From DATBVX01 sp963724625 (GTDB taxonomy: Bacteria > Pseudomonadota > Gammaproteobacteria > Steroidobacterales > Steroidobacteraceae): DNA of 64,000 bases. Positions 1-8,391 of the stretch are shown in pieces. The stretch's first letter is position 1. Each line of letters starts with the position of its first letter. The DNA is taken from positions 248,001 through 312,000 of the forward strand of contig CAVRVO010000003.1 in assembly GCA_963724625.1 (NCBI GenBank). The letters are read 5' to 3'. The notes below the pieces were generated by a model that was not told the DNA's origin, searched no databases, and was given only the letters and a program-made list of their open reading frames with translations. The translations under genes and the position numbers were made by a program.

Positions 1-31
1 ACGTACAGTCCCGCAGTAAAGTCTCGCCTTC

Positions 32-2104
32 ATGCCAGCCAGCAGCTTTGAACGGCTCAACGAGATGCAGCGCCGTGCGGTCGAGTACGGCCATGCGCGA
101 GCTGCTGCCACGGGCTGGGAATCAGGCCCGCTGCTGATCATCGCCGGCGCGGGCACCGGCAAGACCAACACGCTCGCTCACCGTGTGGCGTGGCTTGTGA
201 TCTCGGGCGTCGAGCCGGATCGCATATTGCTGCTGACTTTCACGCGGCGAGCCGCGCAGGAAATGACTCGACGGGCGCAGCGCATCGTCGACGCATCACT
301 GCGCGAGCGTGCGGCAACGAGCAGGGCTTCGCAGCTACGCTGGGCAGGAACGTTTCACTCGATCGCCAACCGGCTGCTGCGCCAGTACGCGCGCAATCTC
401 GGGCTCGACCCGGGATTTACCGTGCTCGATCGCGGCGATGCTGCCGACCTGATGGATGTCGTGCGTCACGAGCGCGGGCTCTCGGGACTGCCCAAGCGCT
501 TCCCGCGCAAGGACACCTGTCTTGCGATCTATTCACATCGCGTGAATACGCAATGCGAACTCGAAGACACGCTTCAGGAACAGTTTCCGTGGTGCCTCGA
601 TTGGCATAGCGAGCTTAAGGGTCTGTACCGTGATTACGTGGTGCGCAAGCAAGCGCATCACCTGCTCGACTACGACGACCTGCTGCTCTACTGGCACATC
701 ATGATGAGCGACGTGGCGCTGGCGCGTGCAGCGGGTGAGCAGTTCGACCATGTACTGGTCGATGAGTACCAGGACACCAACATGCTGCAGGCGCAGATTC
801 TCATGCATCTGAAGCCCGACGGAGCAGGGCTCGCGGTGGTGGGTGACGATGCGCAGGCGATCTATTCATTTCGCGCGGCAACCGTCGAGAACATCCTGCA
901 ATTTCCCGCCATGTTCCCCTCGGCGGCGACTACCGTCACGCTGGAACGCAATTACCGCTCCTCGCAACCGATCCTCGATGCCGCGAATGCCCTGATCGGC
1001 GAAGCCGCCCGCCAGCACCGCAAGGTGCTGCAAGCTGAGCGCGGCGGAGGGGAGAAACCCGCGTTGATCAGCGTGCAGGACCTTCGCCAGCAGGCGGAAC
1101 ATGTGGTGTCGCGGATCCTGGCCAACCGCGAAGCCGGGTTGCTGTTGCGACGCCAGGCGGTGTTATTTCGCAGTTCGCACGACAGCGATCTGCTCGAAAT
1201 CGAGCTCACCCGCCATAACATTCCCTTCGTGAAATATGGCGGCCTCAAATTTCTCGAGGCAGCACACGTCAAGGACCTGCTGTCGATCCTGCGCTGGGCC
1301 GACAATCCGCGTAACGAGATCGCGGCGTTTCGCGTTCTGCAGCTCATGGACGGCGTGGGTCCCGCGAACGCGCGCCGCAGCCTCGATGCGCTGGCGCGGG
1401 CAGGATTTGAGATGCGTACCCTGCGCGAAGTCGAGGTCCCGGTGGCAGCGTCCGTGCAGTGGAACGCGTTGGCCGACCTTCTCGAGTCTCTCGCGAATCC
1501 GGCTGCGCCGTGGGCCGGGCAAACTCGCCAGGCACGCGAGTGGTATACGCCTTTGCTTGAACAGCACTACGAATCGGCAACGGTGCGCGCCGCGGACCTG
1601 GAGCAACTCGAGCAACTTTCCGCGCAGTATCCTTCGCGCGAACGCTTTCTCACCGAGCTGGCGCTCGATCCGCCGGCAGCATCGGGCGATCACACCGGGC
1701 CGCCGCTCATGGATGAGGACTACCTGATCCTGTCCACGGTGCATTCGGCCAAGGGCCAGGAATGGGATGCGGTGTACGTGCTCAACGTCACCGATGGAAG
1801 CTTCCCATCGGAGTTTGCGGGCGGTAAGCCGGAACAGATTGAGGAAGAGCGCCGGCTTCTGTATGTCGCGATCACCCGCGCGCGCTCGCAGCTCGAGTTG
1901 ATCCATCCCTTGCGCTTTCACATCACGCAGCAACCGCGCCTCGGCGACAAGCATGTGTACGGCGCCCGCAGTCGCTTTCTCTCGGAGCGCGTCCTCGCGT
2001 GTTTTCGCCAGGAAACGGCACAGACAGAGGAAGCAGGTGATGCGCGTCTGCCCGCGGCGACTGTGCGTCTCGATGCTGCTGCACGGCTGCGTGATCTCTG
2101 GTAG
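32..2104 (+). CDS. UvrD/Rep-family superfamily 1 ATP-dependent DNA helicase
   Basis: This is a 3'-5' DNA helicase of the UvrD/Rep/PcrA group, probably acting in repair or at blocked replication forks. All hallmark motifs are visible in order: Walker A GAGTGKT (residues 39-45), the DEYQDTN motif II, VGDDAQAIYSFRAA (motif III), LERNYRSS (motif IV), STVHSAKGQEWDAVYV (motif V) and EERRLLYVAITRAR (motif VI). At 690 residues it is within the usual family range. The ATG at 32 is used because Walker A then sits at the expected distance from the N terminus. The C-terminal tail after motif VI is short and lacks the long linker of UvrD proper, so assignment to UvrD, Rep or a paralogue is left open. No partner gene is nearby. 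Confidence 0.93.
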   Translation: MPASSFERLNEMQRRAVEYGHARAAATGWESGPLLIIAGAGTGKTNTLAHRVAWLVISGVEPDRILLLTFTRRAAQEMTRRAQRIVDASLRERAATSRASQLRWAGTFHSIANRLLRQYARNLGLDPGFTVLDRGDAADLMDVVRHERGLSGLPKRFPRKDTCLAIYSHRVNTQCELEDTLQEQFPWCLDWHSELKGLYRDYVVRKQAHHLLDYDDLLLYWHIMMSDVALARAAGEQFDHVLVDEYQDTNMLQAQILMHLKPDGAGLAVVGDDAQAIYSFRAATVENILQFPAMFPSAATTVTLERNYRSSQPILDAANALIGEAARQHRKVLQAERGGGEKPALISVQDLRQQAEHVVSRILANREAGLLLRRQAVLFRSSHDSDLLEIELTRHNIPFVKYGGLKFLEAAHVKDLLSILRWADNPRNEIAAFRVLQLMDGVGPANARRSLDALARAGFEMRTLREVEVPVAASVQWNALADLLESLANPAAPWAGQTRQAREWYTPLLEQHYESATVRAADLEQLEQLSAQYPSRERFLTELALDPPAASGDHTGPPLMDEDYLILSTVHSAKGQEWDAVYVLNVTDGSFPSEFAGGKPEQIEEERRLLYVAITRARSQLELIHPLRFHITQQPRLGDKHVYGARSRFLSERVLACFRQETAQTEEAGDARLPAATVRLDAAARLRDLW

Positions 2105-2172
2105 ACGTTAAGCTACCGTTCAGCCGCAGAGACCCATCGTAGTTCCTATATCGCGACGGAGCCGCTACTCCT

Positions 2173-2754
2173 ATGACACACGCTGTTCGCAGAATTGGCC
2201 TCGTGCTTTGCGCACTGGTACTCATGCCGTTGCTCGTTTCGGCGGCCGACAAGACCGATCCGAAGAAACGCACCACCTACAAGCAGGACGAAGTCATGAC
2301 CGAAGCCGAGAACTTCTTCGGCAAGGGTGCAAAGGGAATCGCGGATGTGATCCAGAAGGCCTTCAAGGACCAGGGTGAACCGAATGCCTTCATCGCGGGC
2401 GAAGAGGCCGGTGGCGCGGTGGGTGTCGGTGTGCGCTATGGCAAGGGCACGCTCAAGACGTACGGCGGGGGCTCACGCCCCGTTTACTGGCAGGGACCGT
2501 CGATCGGTTTCGATATTGGCGGCAACGCAGCCAAGACCTTCATCCTGATCTACAACCTCAAGGATCAGGGCTCGCTGTTCCAACGCTTCCCGGGTGTCGA
2601 AGGAAGTCTCTACTTCGTCGGCGGCGCGGGCCTCAACTACGCGCGCACCGATGGCATCACCGTTGCGCCGGTACGGTTGGGCGTCGGCTGGCGCCAGGGC
2701 GCAAGCGTCAGCTACATCCACTTCACCCAGGAGAAGTCGCTGAATCCGTTTTAG
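2173..2754 (+). CDS. DUF1134 (EipA-like) envelope protein
   Basis: This is a 193-residue secreted protein. Residues 1-25 form a signal peptide (hydrophobic LVLCALVLMPLLVSA before AADK). The mature part, with glycine-rich stretches such as GGGSRPVYWQGPSIGFD and FVGGAGLNYAR, resembles the DUF1134/EipA family, a periplasmic beta-barrel-like fold linked to envelope integrity in alphaproteobacteria (family knowledge). The role here is not shown by the sequence. Its stop codon abuts the stop of the convergent methyltransferase gene with no intergenic base. Confidence 0.8.
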   Translation: MTHAVRRIGLVLCALVLMPLLVSAADKTDPKKRTTYKQDEVMTEAENFFGKGAKGIADVIQKAFKDQGEPNAFIAGEEAGGAVGVGVRYGKGTLKTYGGGSRPVYWQGPSIGFDIGGNAAKTFILIYNLKDQGSLFQRFPGVEGSLYFVGGAGLNYARTDGITVAPVRLGVGWRQGASVSYIHFTQEKSLNPF

Positions 2755-3612
2755 CTACTGCGGCTTCACGAACTTCAGCGTCATCCGGTCGCTTTCGCCG
2801 ATGGCCGCGTATTTGGCGCGATCCTTGTCGCCCTCGCGATACACCGGTGGCAGGGTCCAGACGCCTTTCTCGTAGTCCTTGGTGTCTTTGGGATTCGCGT
2901 TGATCTCGGACTTGTCGACCAGCTTGAATCCGGCACCCTCGATCAGCTTGATCGCGACATCCTCGTTGACGTAGCCGCTCTTGGCCTTGGGATCCTGCGG
3001 TACGGCGGGATTGCCTCTGTGTTCCACCACGCCTAATACGCCGCCCGGCTTGAGCGCCGTGTATGCGGCCTGGAACACCTTGCCCGCGTAGTCGCGCCCC
3101 AGCCAGTTGTGGATATTCCGGAACGTGAGGACCATGTCGGCGCTGCCCGCGGGCGCAACTTCAAACGTCTCCGGACCGAGGTCTGTGAGCGTCACCTTGC
3201 CGTAGGTAGCCGGATCCGCGGCGATTTTCTTCTCGAAGGTGGCGCGGGTCGTTGCGACATTCGGGTTCGAGGCGTCCGGTGCGATCTGCGCCGCGTAGAG
3301 CTTGCCTTTGTCTTTCAGGATCGGGGCAAGCACCTCGGTGTACCAGCCACCCGCGCCTGGCCAGATCTCCACCACTGTCATGTCCTCACGCAGGCCGAAA
3401 AAGCCAAGGGACTGCTTGGGGTGCCGGTAGACGTCGCGCGCGCGATTCGCAGCGGAACGTTGCGGACCGGCGAGCGCCGCATCGATCGCTTTCGCGGTCG
3501 ATGCATCGGTCTGTGGCAGCTTCGGCTGGGATCCAGACTGGGTTGCGCAGGCCATCAGCATCAGGCAGCCGGCAGCCAGTGCGAAGGTGGTGTTCCTCAT
3601 TCCTTGGGACAT
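2755..3612 (-). CDS. Exported class I SAM-dependent methyltransferase-like lipoprotein
   Basis: This 285-residue protein has an N-terminal lipoprotein signal with lipobox-like LMLMAC (Cys about residue 22), followed by a Rossmann methyltransferase fold. The SAM-binding region reads VVEIWPGAGGWYTEVLAP and a later strand is VVEHRGNP. Predicted exported class I methyltransferases of this type are common in proteobacteria but their substrates are unknown, and some may not be active enzymes. The ATG at 3612 is chosen because GAGGAG (minus strand, 3626-3621) lies 8 nt upstream. An internal ATG at 3600 also keeps the signal peptide. The gene ends back to back with the DUF1134 gene. Confidence 0.8.
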   Translation of the reverse strand: MSQGMRNTTFALAAGCLMLMACATQSGSQPKLPQTDASTAKAIDAALAGPQRSAANRARDVYRHPKQSLGFFGLREDMTVVEIWPGAGGWYTEVLAPILKDKGKLYAAQIAPDASNPNVATTRATFEKKIAADPATYGKVTLTDLGPETFEVAPAGSADMVLTFRNIHNWLGRDYAGKVFQAAYTALKPGGVLGVVEHRGNPAVPQDPKAKSGYVNEDVAIKLIEGAGFKLVDKSEINANPKDTKDYEKGVWTLPPVYREGDKDRAKYAAIGESDRMTLKFVKPQ

Positions 3613-3630
3613 CGTTCGATCTCCTCACGC

Positions 3631-3661
3631 AAAAAAAGAACCCCGCGCAGAGGCGGGGTTC
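3631..3661 (-). terminator. Rho-independent terminator of the RRM gene
   Basis: On the minus strand a perfect 9-bp stem (GAACCCCGC 3638-3646 with GCGGGGTTC 3653-3661, six-base loop) is followed directly by seven U residues (3637-3631). It lies 31 bp past the stop of the RNA-binding protein gene and just before the start of the methyltransferase gene, separating the two transcripts. Confidence 0.92.
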
Positions 3662-3691
3662 CGAAGCTTGAAACTGTGTCAGTCGAGGCTA

Positions 3692-3994
3692 TTACCAGCG
3701 ACCGCGTCCACCGCCGCCACCGCCAGCGCCGCCAGCGAACTTCGGTCGCGCCGGACGTTCCTGAGCCTCGTTTACGCGCAGCGGCCGGCCACCCATCTGG
3801 AAGCCATTGAGCTGCTGAATCGCGTTTTGAGCCTCACCCGAGGCCATTTCCACGAAGCCGAAGCCCCGCGGCCGCCCGGTCTCACGGTCATTGATCATCT
3901 TGACCGATTCAACCTTGCCATGGCGCTCGAAAAGCCCACGCACCTCATCTTCCGTCGCACTGAAAGGAAGATTTCCTACGTAAATCGTCGTCAT
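3692..3994 (-). CDS. Small RRM-domain RNA-binding protein
   Basis: A 100-residue protein consisting of one RNA recognition motif and a short glycine/arginine tail. RNP2 is IYVGNLPF near residue 4 and RNP1 is RGFGFVEM at about 44-51. The tail GGAGGGGGGRGRW is typical of bacterial cold-inducible RRM proteins. By family analogy it is an RNA chaperone or a regulator of mRNA structure. The gene is monocistronic, with a long untranslated region upstream (next gene end at 4382) and its own terminator at 3631-3661. Confidence 0.93.
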   Translation of the reverse strand: MTTIYVGNLPFSATEDEVRGLFERHGKVESVKMINDRETGRPRGFGFVEMASGEAQNAIQQLNGFQMGGRPLRVNEAQERPARPKFAGGAGGGGGGRGRW

Positions 3995-4381
3995 TCAAAT
4001 TCTCACTCTGCAACGCGGCGGTCGGCTGGCCTCCCTGAGAGGACGCGTCGCCTTAGGCCGCAGGTTCAACATGCAGGTCAGGTTCGGGCAGCGTGCATCG
4101 GCAAGAGACACGGATGCCCGGACCAAGGCCTGCGCCTTGGTCGTGCACAAATCAACTTGAGCTGGGTGAAGGGCGAGAAGCCTTGAAGAAAGAACTCACT
4201 CGAGAACGCCCGGCGGAAGGATGATGAGGGTACGAACCGGGGCGCGAGCTTACGTGAGCCCCTGTGGGTTGGCAAATCAGGAAAGCCCCTAATGGCTACG
4301 AAATCATGGTTTTGCGACGCAAAACGCGTTTTCGGGCGCCGGCCGGCCTCTTCTATATAGAGACTGGAGGGGAAGTCCCGC
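3995..4381 (-). other. Non-coding stretch upstream of the RRM gene
   Basis: There is no credible gene in these 387 bp; the open frame on the minus strand has no family features and no ribosome site. It lies between the end of the speA-GDT1 operon and the RRM start, so it could be a long leader for the RRM mRNA. A TATATA-type box on the minus strand (about 4352-4359) is a possible -10 element but has no convincing -35. Overlapping dyads at 4309-4332 are listed separately. Confidence 0.4.
4309..4332. promoter_or_regulatory. Overlapping AT-rich dyads, possible operator
   Basis: GTTTTGCG-A-CGCAAAAC (4309-4325) is a perfect dyad with a one-base centre. It overlaps AAAACGCGTTTT (4321-4332), a perfect 12-bp palindrome. 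The one-base centre argues against an RNA hairpin and for a protein-binding dyad. It lies upstream of the RRM gene; no regulator can be named. Confidence 0.3.
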
Positions 4382-4654
4382 TCAGGCGCGCCAGAGCGTC
4401 CAGGCACCGATGAGGATGAAGCCGACCCCGGCGACTCGCGTGAGTAACCGAGTGTCGACGTGCTGGGCGACGAAGCTACCGGCTAGCACACCGATGGCGC
4501 ACGCCAGCACCAGGCCGGACGCGGCGGCAGCGAACACCAGCAGCTTTGACTGGGGGTTCTGGGCTGAGAACAGTACGGTTGCGAGTTGGGTCTTATCCCC
4601 AAGTTCGGCGAGAAACACGGTGCCGAAAACCGCTGCCAGGCTCTTGAGGTCCAT
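4382..4654 (-). CDS. UPF0016/TMEM165-GDT1 family membrane protein (single-repeat)
   Basis: This 90-residue protein carries the family signature ELGDKTQLA (residues 17-25) in the first membrane helix, with two further hydrophobic helices and a C-terminal LLTRVAGVGFILIGAWTLW. Members are cation/proton exchangers for Mn2+ or Ca2+. Most bacterial members have two repeats in about 190 residues; this one has a single repeat and would have to dimerise. The start ATG at 4654 overlaps the speA stop (TGATG), implying translational coupling; a TTG one codon earlier (4657) is also possible. The link to SpeA may reflect metal supply, but that is inference. Confidence 0.85.
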   Translation of the reverse strand: MDLKSLAAVFGTVFLAELGDKTQLATVLFSAQNPQSKLLVFAAAASGLVLACAIGVLAGSFVAQHVDTRLLTRVAGVGFILIGAWTLWRA

Positions 4655-6615
4655 CAACCGCCCCCGTCAGGCTCCAGGTACGCGTAGCCGTTGAGCTCGC
4701 CCTCGTAGAAGCGCTTGAGCGCCTGGCTCTCGGTGAGCGTGAGGCGTCCTTCACGCACCGCACGTTCGCAATCGCGCGAGAGTTTCGGATGCAGCTCGGC
4801 CACGTCGTACTCCATGTACTCGAGAACCTTGTTGGCGGTATCGCCCTTGACGATTTCCTCGATCCACCAGCCGCCCTCGTCGTGCAGGCGGATGTGGACG
4901 ACATGGGTGTCGCCGAAGAGGTTGTGCAGGTCCCCGAGTGTCTCCTGGTAAGCGCCGACCAGGAATGCGGCGAGGTAGTAGTCCTCTCCGGCACGCAGCT
5001 CATGCAGCTCGAGGGTGCGCTTCACATCGCGCGGACTCACGAAGCGGTCGATTTTCCCATCCGAGTCGCAGGTGATATCCGCGAGCACGCCACTGCGCGT
5101 CGGGCGCTCATCCAACCGATGAATCGGCATGATCGGGAACAGCTGCCCGATCGCCCAGCTGTCGGGGAGGGACTGGAAGACCGAAAAGTTGCAGAAGTAA
5201 GTGTCGCTCAGGATGGACTCGAGGCCATCGAGCTCTTCGGGGACGACGCTCAGCCTGCGGCAGTAGTCGCGCACTTTGGCGCAGGTCGCCCAGTACAGCC
5301 GCTCCGCGAGCCCGCGAAACTCAAGGCTGAGATAGCCGAGATTGAACATCTGCAGCGCCTGCTCACGGGCCTGCAGCGCATCGTGGTAGCACTCGACCAG
5401 GCGTCGCTCGCTCACCGTGCGGTAGGCCTCGAACAAGTCGTGCACCGGTTGCGGGATATCGTTGTCGCCGTTGTAGTCCTCGCTCACCTTGCCGGCGACA
5501 CGGAACTGGTCGAGCGCCGAATAGCCGAGCGTATTGAAGATGAGCACGCTGTGGTGGGCGGCAATTGCCCGGCCGGACTCGCTGATGATCATGGGATGCG
5601 GGATGTCGCGCGCGTCGCAGACGCTCCCGATGCGATACACCACGTCGCTCGCGTATTCGTTGAGCGTGTAGTTCACCGATGATTCGTAGTTGGTGCCGCT
5701 GCCGTCGTAGTCGACTCCAAGGCCACCGCCCACATCGATGTATTGCAGCCCTGCGCCCATCAGCTTGAGCTCGGCATACACGTGCGCCAGCTCGTTGATC
5801 GAATCCTTCACGCGACGAATGTCCTGCAGCTGGCTGCCCGGGTGGCAATGCACGAGCTGCAGGCAATCGAGCATTTCGGCGCGCTTCAGGGTCTCGAAGA
5901 GCTCCAGGATCTCGGTGATGAAGAGGCCAAACTTCGACTTCTCGCCGGCGGACTCGCGCCAGCGTCCCGCGCCTTCGCTCGCCAGCTTCACGCGCACACC
6001 CATCCGGGGCCGGACCTGGTAGCGCTCCGCGTGTTTGAGGATGAGTTGCAGCTCGGAGAAATTCTCGACCACGGGAATGATGATGCGGCCGAGTTTGGCC
6101 GCGAGGATCACGGCCTCGATATAGCTGTCATCCTTGAAACCGTTGCAGATGATGACGCGCTCGGAATCCCCTTCGGTCATCGCCATCACGGCGAGCAGCT
6201 CCGGCTTCGAGCCGACTTCAAGACCAAAGCCGAATTGCGCGCCGTACCGATACACCTCTTCGACTACGAGGCGTTGCTGATTCACCTTGATCGGGAACAC
6301 TGCCGCGTAGCGATTCTTGTAGTCGTTTTCCGCGATCGCATTCGCGAAGGCGTCGTGCAGGTGTCGTAGACGGTGGGCGAGGATGTCGGAGAAGCGCACT
6401 ACCAGTGGCGTGCGCAGGTCGCGTGCCTGCAGCCCTTCGACCACTTCGAGCAGGTCGATCTCGCGTTCCGGGAGCGTGTCGGGCCGCACCACCACGTGGC
6501 CCGCCGCGTTGATGCCGAAGTATCCGGAGCCCCAGGCTTGCACCTGATACAACTCGAGCGAGTCCTCGACTTTCCAGCTCTGGCCTGGCGCGGGCTTCTT
6601 GACGGCGTTTTCCAC
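4654..6615 (-). CDS. speA: Biosynthetic arginine decarboxylase
   Basis: PLP- and Mg2+-dependent decarboxylation of arginine to agmatine, the first step of the agmatine route to putrescine. The fold-III decarboxylase layout is clear: the PLP-lysine segment VFPIKVNQQR near the N terminus, the conserved GEKSKFGL, the glycine loop DVGGGLGVDYDG, ESGRA, and the C-terminal DITCDSDGKID and FLVGAYQE. The length (about 653 residues) matches the family. GTG at 6615 is preferred: it gives the usual short N terminus before the conserved ELYQVQAWGSGYF, and GAGGTG lies 12 nt upstream. A GTG at 6660 would add 15 residues. It is the first gene of an operon with the GDT1-family gene. Homospermidine synthase lies 1.8 kb away. 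Confidence 0.95.
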   Translation of the reverse strand: MENAVKKPAPGQSWKVEDSLELYQVQAWGSGYFGINAAGHVVVRPDTLPEREIDLLEVVEGLQARDLRTPLVVRFSDILAHRLRHLHDAFANAIAENDYKNRYAAVFPIKVNQQRLVVEEVYRYGAQFGFGLEVGSKPELLAVMAMTEGDSERVIICNGFKDDSYIEAVILAAKLGRIIIPVVENFSELQLILKHAERYQVRPRMGVRVKLASEGAGRWRESAGEKSKFGLFITEILELFETLKRAEMLDCLQLVHCHPGSQLQDIRRVKDSINELAHVYAELKLMGAGLQYIDVGGGLGVDYDGSGTNYESSVNYTLNEYASDVVYRIGSVCDARDIPHPMIISESGRAIAAHHSVLIFNTLGYSALDQFRVAGKVSEDYNGDNDIPQPVHDLFEAYRTVSERRLVECYHDALQAREQALQMFNLGYLSLEFRGLAERLYWATCAKVRDYCRRLSVVPEELDGLESILSDTYFCNFSVFQSLPDSWAIGQLFPIMPIHRLDERPTRSGVLADITCDSDGKIDRFVSPRDVKRTLELHELRAGEDYYLAAFLVGAYQETLGDLHNLFGDTHVVHIRLHDEGGWWIEEIVKGDTANKVLEYMEYDVAELHPKLSRDCERAVREGRLTLTESQALKRFYEGELNGYAYLEPDGGG

Positions 6616-6699
6616 GATTGTCGACTGCACCTCAGGGAGGCCCGGAAAAGTTGCGCGCACGATAGCAAAATGTGGTGAGAAGTAAATTACGAACCGGTA

Positions 6700-7554
6700 T
6701 CAGTTCTCGCTTCCCGTCGCGGTCGGCCGCGTGTCATCGCGGATCCATTCGCTCCACGAACCCGGATACAGGCGCGCTCCGGCCAGCCCGGCGACCTGCA
6801 GTGCCAGCAGGTGATGGCACGCCGTGACCCCTGAGCCGCACATCGTCACCACTTGATCGGCGGACGCAGTTCCAAGCGTCTTCGACCAGCGTTCGCGCAA
6901 GACGTGCGCCGGGAGAAAGCGCCGCTCGGCGTCGAGATTGGACATGAACGGATGGCTGCGCGCGCCCGGCACGTGTCCGGCGATCGGGTCGATGGTCTCA
7001 TTCTGGCCCGCGAAGCGATCCGCGCTGCGCGCATCGACCAGCACGATGGACCGATCCGCCAGCGCGGAAACGACCTCATCCACCGGCAGAGCCTCCTCGG
7101 GGCGAGGGCGGGCAACGTAGGTCGCGGGTGTAACTCGCGGTTCTTCGACGTCCAACGGGAGCCCGGCGGCGAGCCAGGCCTTGAGGCCACCATTGACCAC
7201 CGCAGCGGCTTCATGCCCGACCCAGCGCAGCATCCACCAGAGCCGGGCAGCGATCGCGCCGGCCGCGTCGTCGTACGCGACGAGCTGCGAGCGCGCATCG
7301 ATTCCCCAGGCGCCGAGACGCCGGGCGAATTCCTCGGGATGAGGCAGAGGATGCCGCCCGCTGCGCGGGGTGATCGGGCCGGACAGATCCTCGTTCAGAT
7401 GTGCGTAGCGAGCACCGGGAATGTGTCCTGATCGGAACTGTTCGCGCCCGGCGTTCGGGTTCGCCAGGTCAAAGCGGCAATCGACGATCACCCAGCGCGG
7501 ATCGCCGAGATGTGGCGCCAGCTCTCCCGGTTCGATCAGGGTGGTGAAGCTCAT
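6700..7554 (-). CDS. sseA: 3-mercaptopyruvate sulfurtransferase
   Basis: A 284-residue tandem rhodanese protein. The N-terminal domain is the inactive copy (VIVDCRFDL, SGHIPGARYAHLNEDLS) and the C-terminal domain holds the active loop CGSGVTA with the catalytic Cys at about 239. This loop form is typical of mercaptopyruvate sulfurtransferases rather than thiosulfate sulfurtransferases (CRxGxR/T). The enzyme moves sulfane sulfur from 3-mercaptopyruvate to thiol acceptors in the cytoplasm. It is transcribed divergently from the glutathione S-transferase gene, with about 60 bp between likely starts. Confidence 0.9.
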   Translation of the reverse strand: MSFTTLIEPGELAPHLGDPRWVIVDCRFDLANPNAGREQFRSGHIPGARYAHLNEDLSGPITPRSGRHPLPHPEEFARRLGAWGIDARSQLVAYDDAAGAIAARLWWMLRWVGHEAAAVVNGGLKAWLAAGLPLDVEEPRVTPATYVARPRPEEALPVDEVVSALADRSIVLVDARSADRFAGQNETIDPIAGHVPGARSHPFMSNLDAERRFLPAHVLRERWSKTLGTASADQVVTMCGSGVTACHHLLALQVAGLAGARLYPGSWSEWIRDDTRPTATGSEN

Positions 7555-7614
7555 GCGGGGATTCTACAATCCTTGCGCTGCCGTGCTCGCGGCGCTCGAA
7601 AGCGGAAACTGGAC

Positions 7615-8289
7615 TTGGCACTGGAGCTCTACTGGGGAAGCGGAAGTCCGTACTCCTGGCGCGTGATGCTCGCGCTCGAGCACAAGCGCCTGCCGTACGT
7701 GTCGCATCTGCTCGAAATGTCGCGCCAGGAGCACCAGGCGCCGCATATGCTCAAGCTCAACCCCCGTGGGCAGCTCCCGGTGCTGAAGGACGGCGACTAC
7801 GTGTGCTTCGAGTCGCTCGCCATTCTTTATTACCTCGATCTGAAGTATCCGGCCCCGCCGCTCTTTGGGCGCAGCCCTGAAGAGGCGGGCACGATCATGC
7901 GCGTGATCTGCGAGTACCAGACCAACGCGGAACCGCGGCTGATGAAGTTCGTGCGTGACGTGTTCACCGGCAAGGTCAGGGAGCGCATCGAGGAGGTCAC
8001 CGATGCGATGCATGCCTTGGCAAATGAAGCGCGGGTCATCGAAGGGCGGCTGAGCAAGTCCGAGTGGATCGTGGGCGAGCACGTGTCGGCGCTCGACTTC
8101 GTGGTGTTCCCGGGGATCCAGTTGCTGCTGCGAGCACTCAATCGCGACGAAGCGGGCGAGCTGCGCTCGCGTTTTCTGCCGATGGAATTCAACTATCCTG
8201 CATTGGCGCGCTGGATATCGCGCGTCGAAGCGCTGCCGGGCTACGAACGTACCTACCCGCCACACTGGCGCAACGCCCCCGCTGCGTGA
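7615..8289 (+). CDS. Glutathione S-transferase family protein
   Basis: The N-terminal thioredoxin-like domain begins LELYWGSGSPYSWRVMLA, with the cis-proline GSH site GQLPVL and the FESLAILYYLD segment that contains the conserved Glu/Ser. An all-helical C-terminal domain follows (ISALDF-like VSALDFVVFP). These are cytosolic GSH-dependent transferases; the substrate is unknown. The start is uncertain: the open frame extends back to 7510 inside the divergent sseA gene, but the GST domain begins directly after the TTG at 7615, which is the likeliest start although its ribosome site is poor. Product about 224 residues. Confidence 0.85.
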   Translation: MALELYWGSGSPYSWRVMLALEHKRLPYVSHLLEMSRQEHQAPHMLKLNPRGQLPVLKDGDYVCFESLAILYYLDLKYPAPPLFGRSPEEAGTIMRVICEYQTNAEPRLMKFVRDVFTGKVRERIEEVTDAMHALANEARVIEGRLSKSEWIVGEHVSALDFVVFPGIQLLLRALNRDEAGELRSRFLPMEFNYPALARWISRVEALPGYERTYPPHWRNAPAA

Positions 8290-8391
8290 AGTCACTGCGT
8301 CGTCGCGTGAGGACGCATTTGCGCGGCGGCCATTCAACGGGCACGATGCGCTTCGAGCCTCGACGGGTTGGCAAACAGATGGCGATTCATC

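Noticed and set aside
4078..4407. Minus-strand frame of 109 codons upstream of the RRM gene
   Set aside because: No ribosome site, biased residue content, overlaps the end of the GDT1-family gene in another frame.
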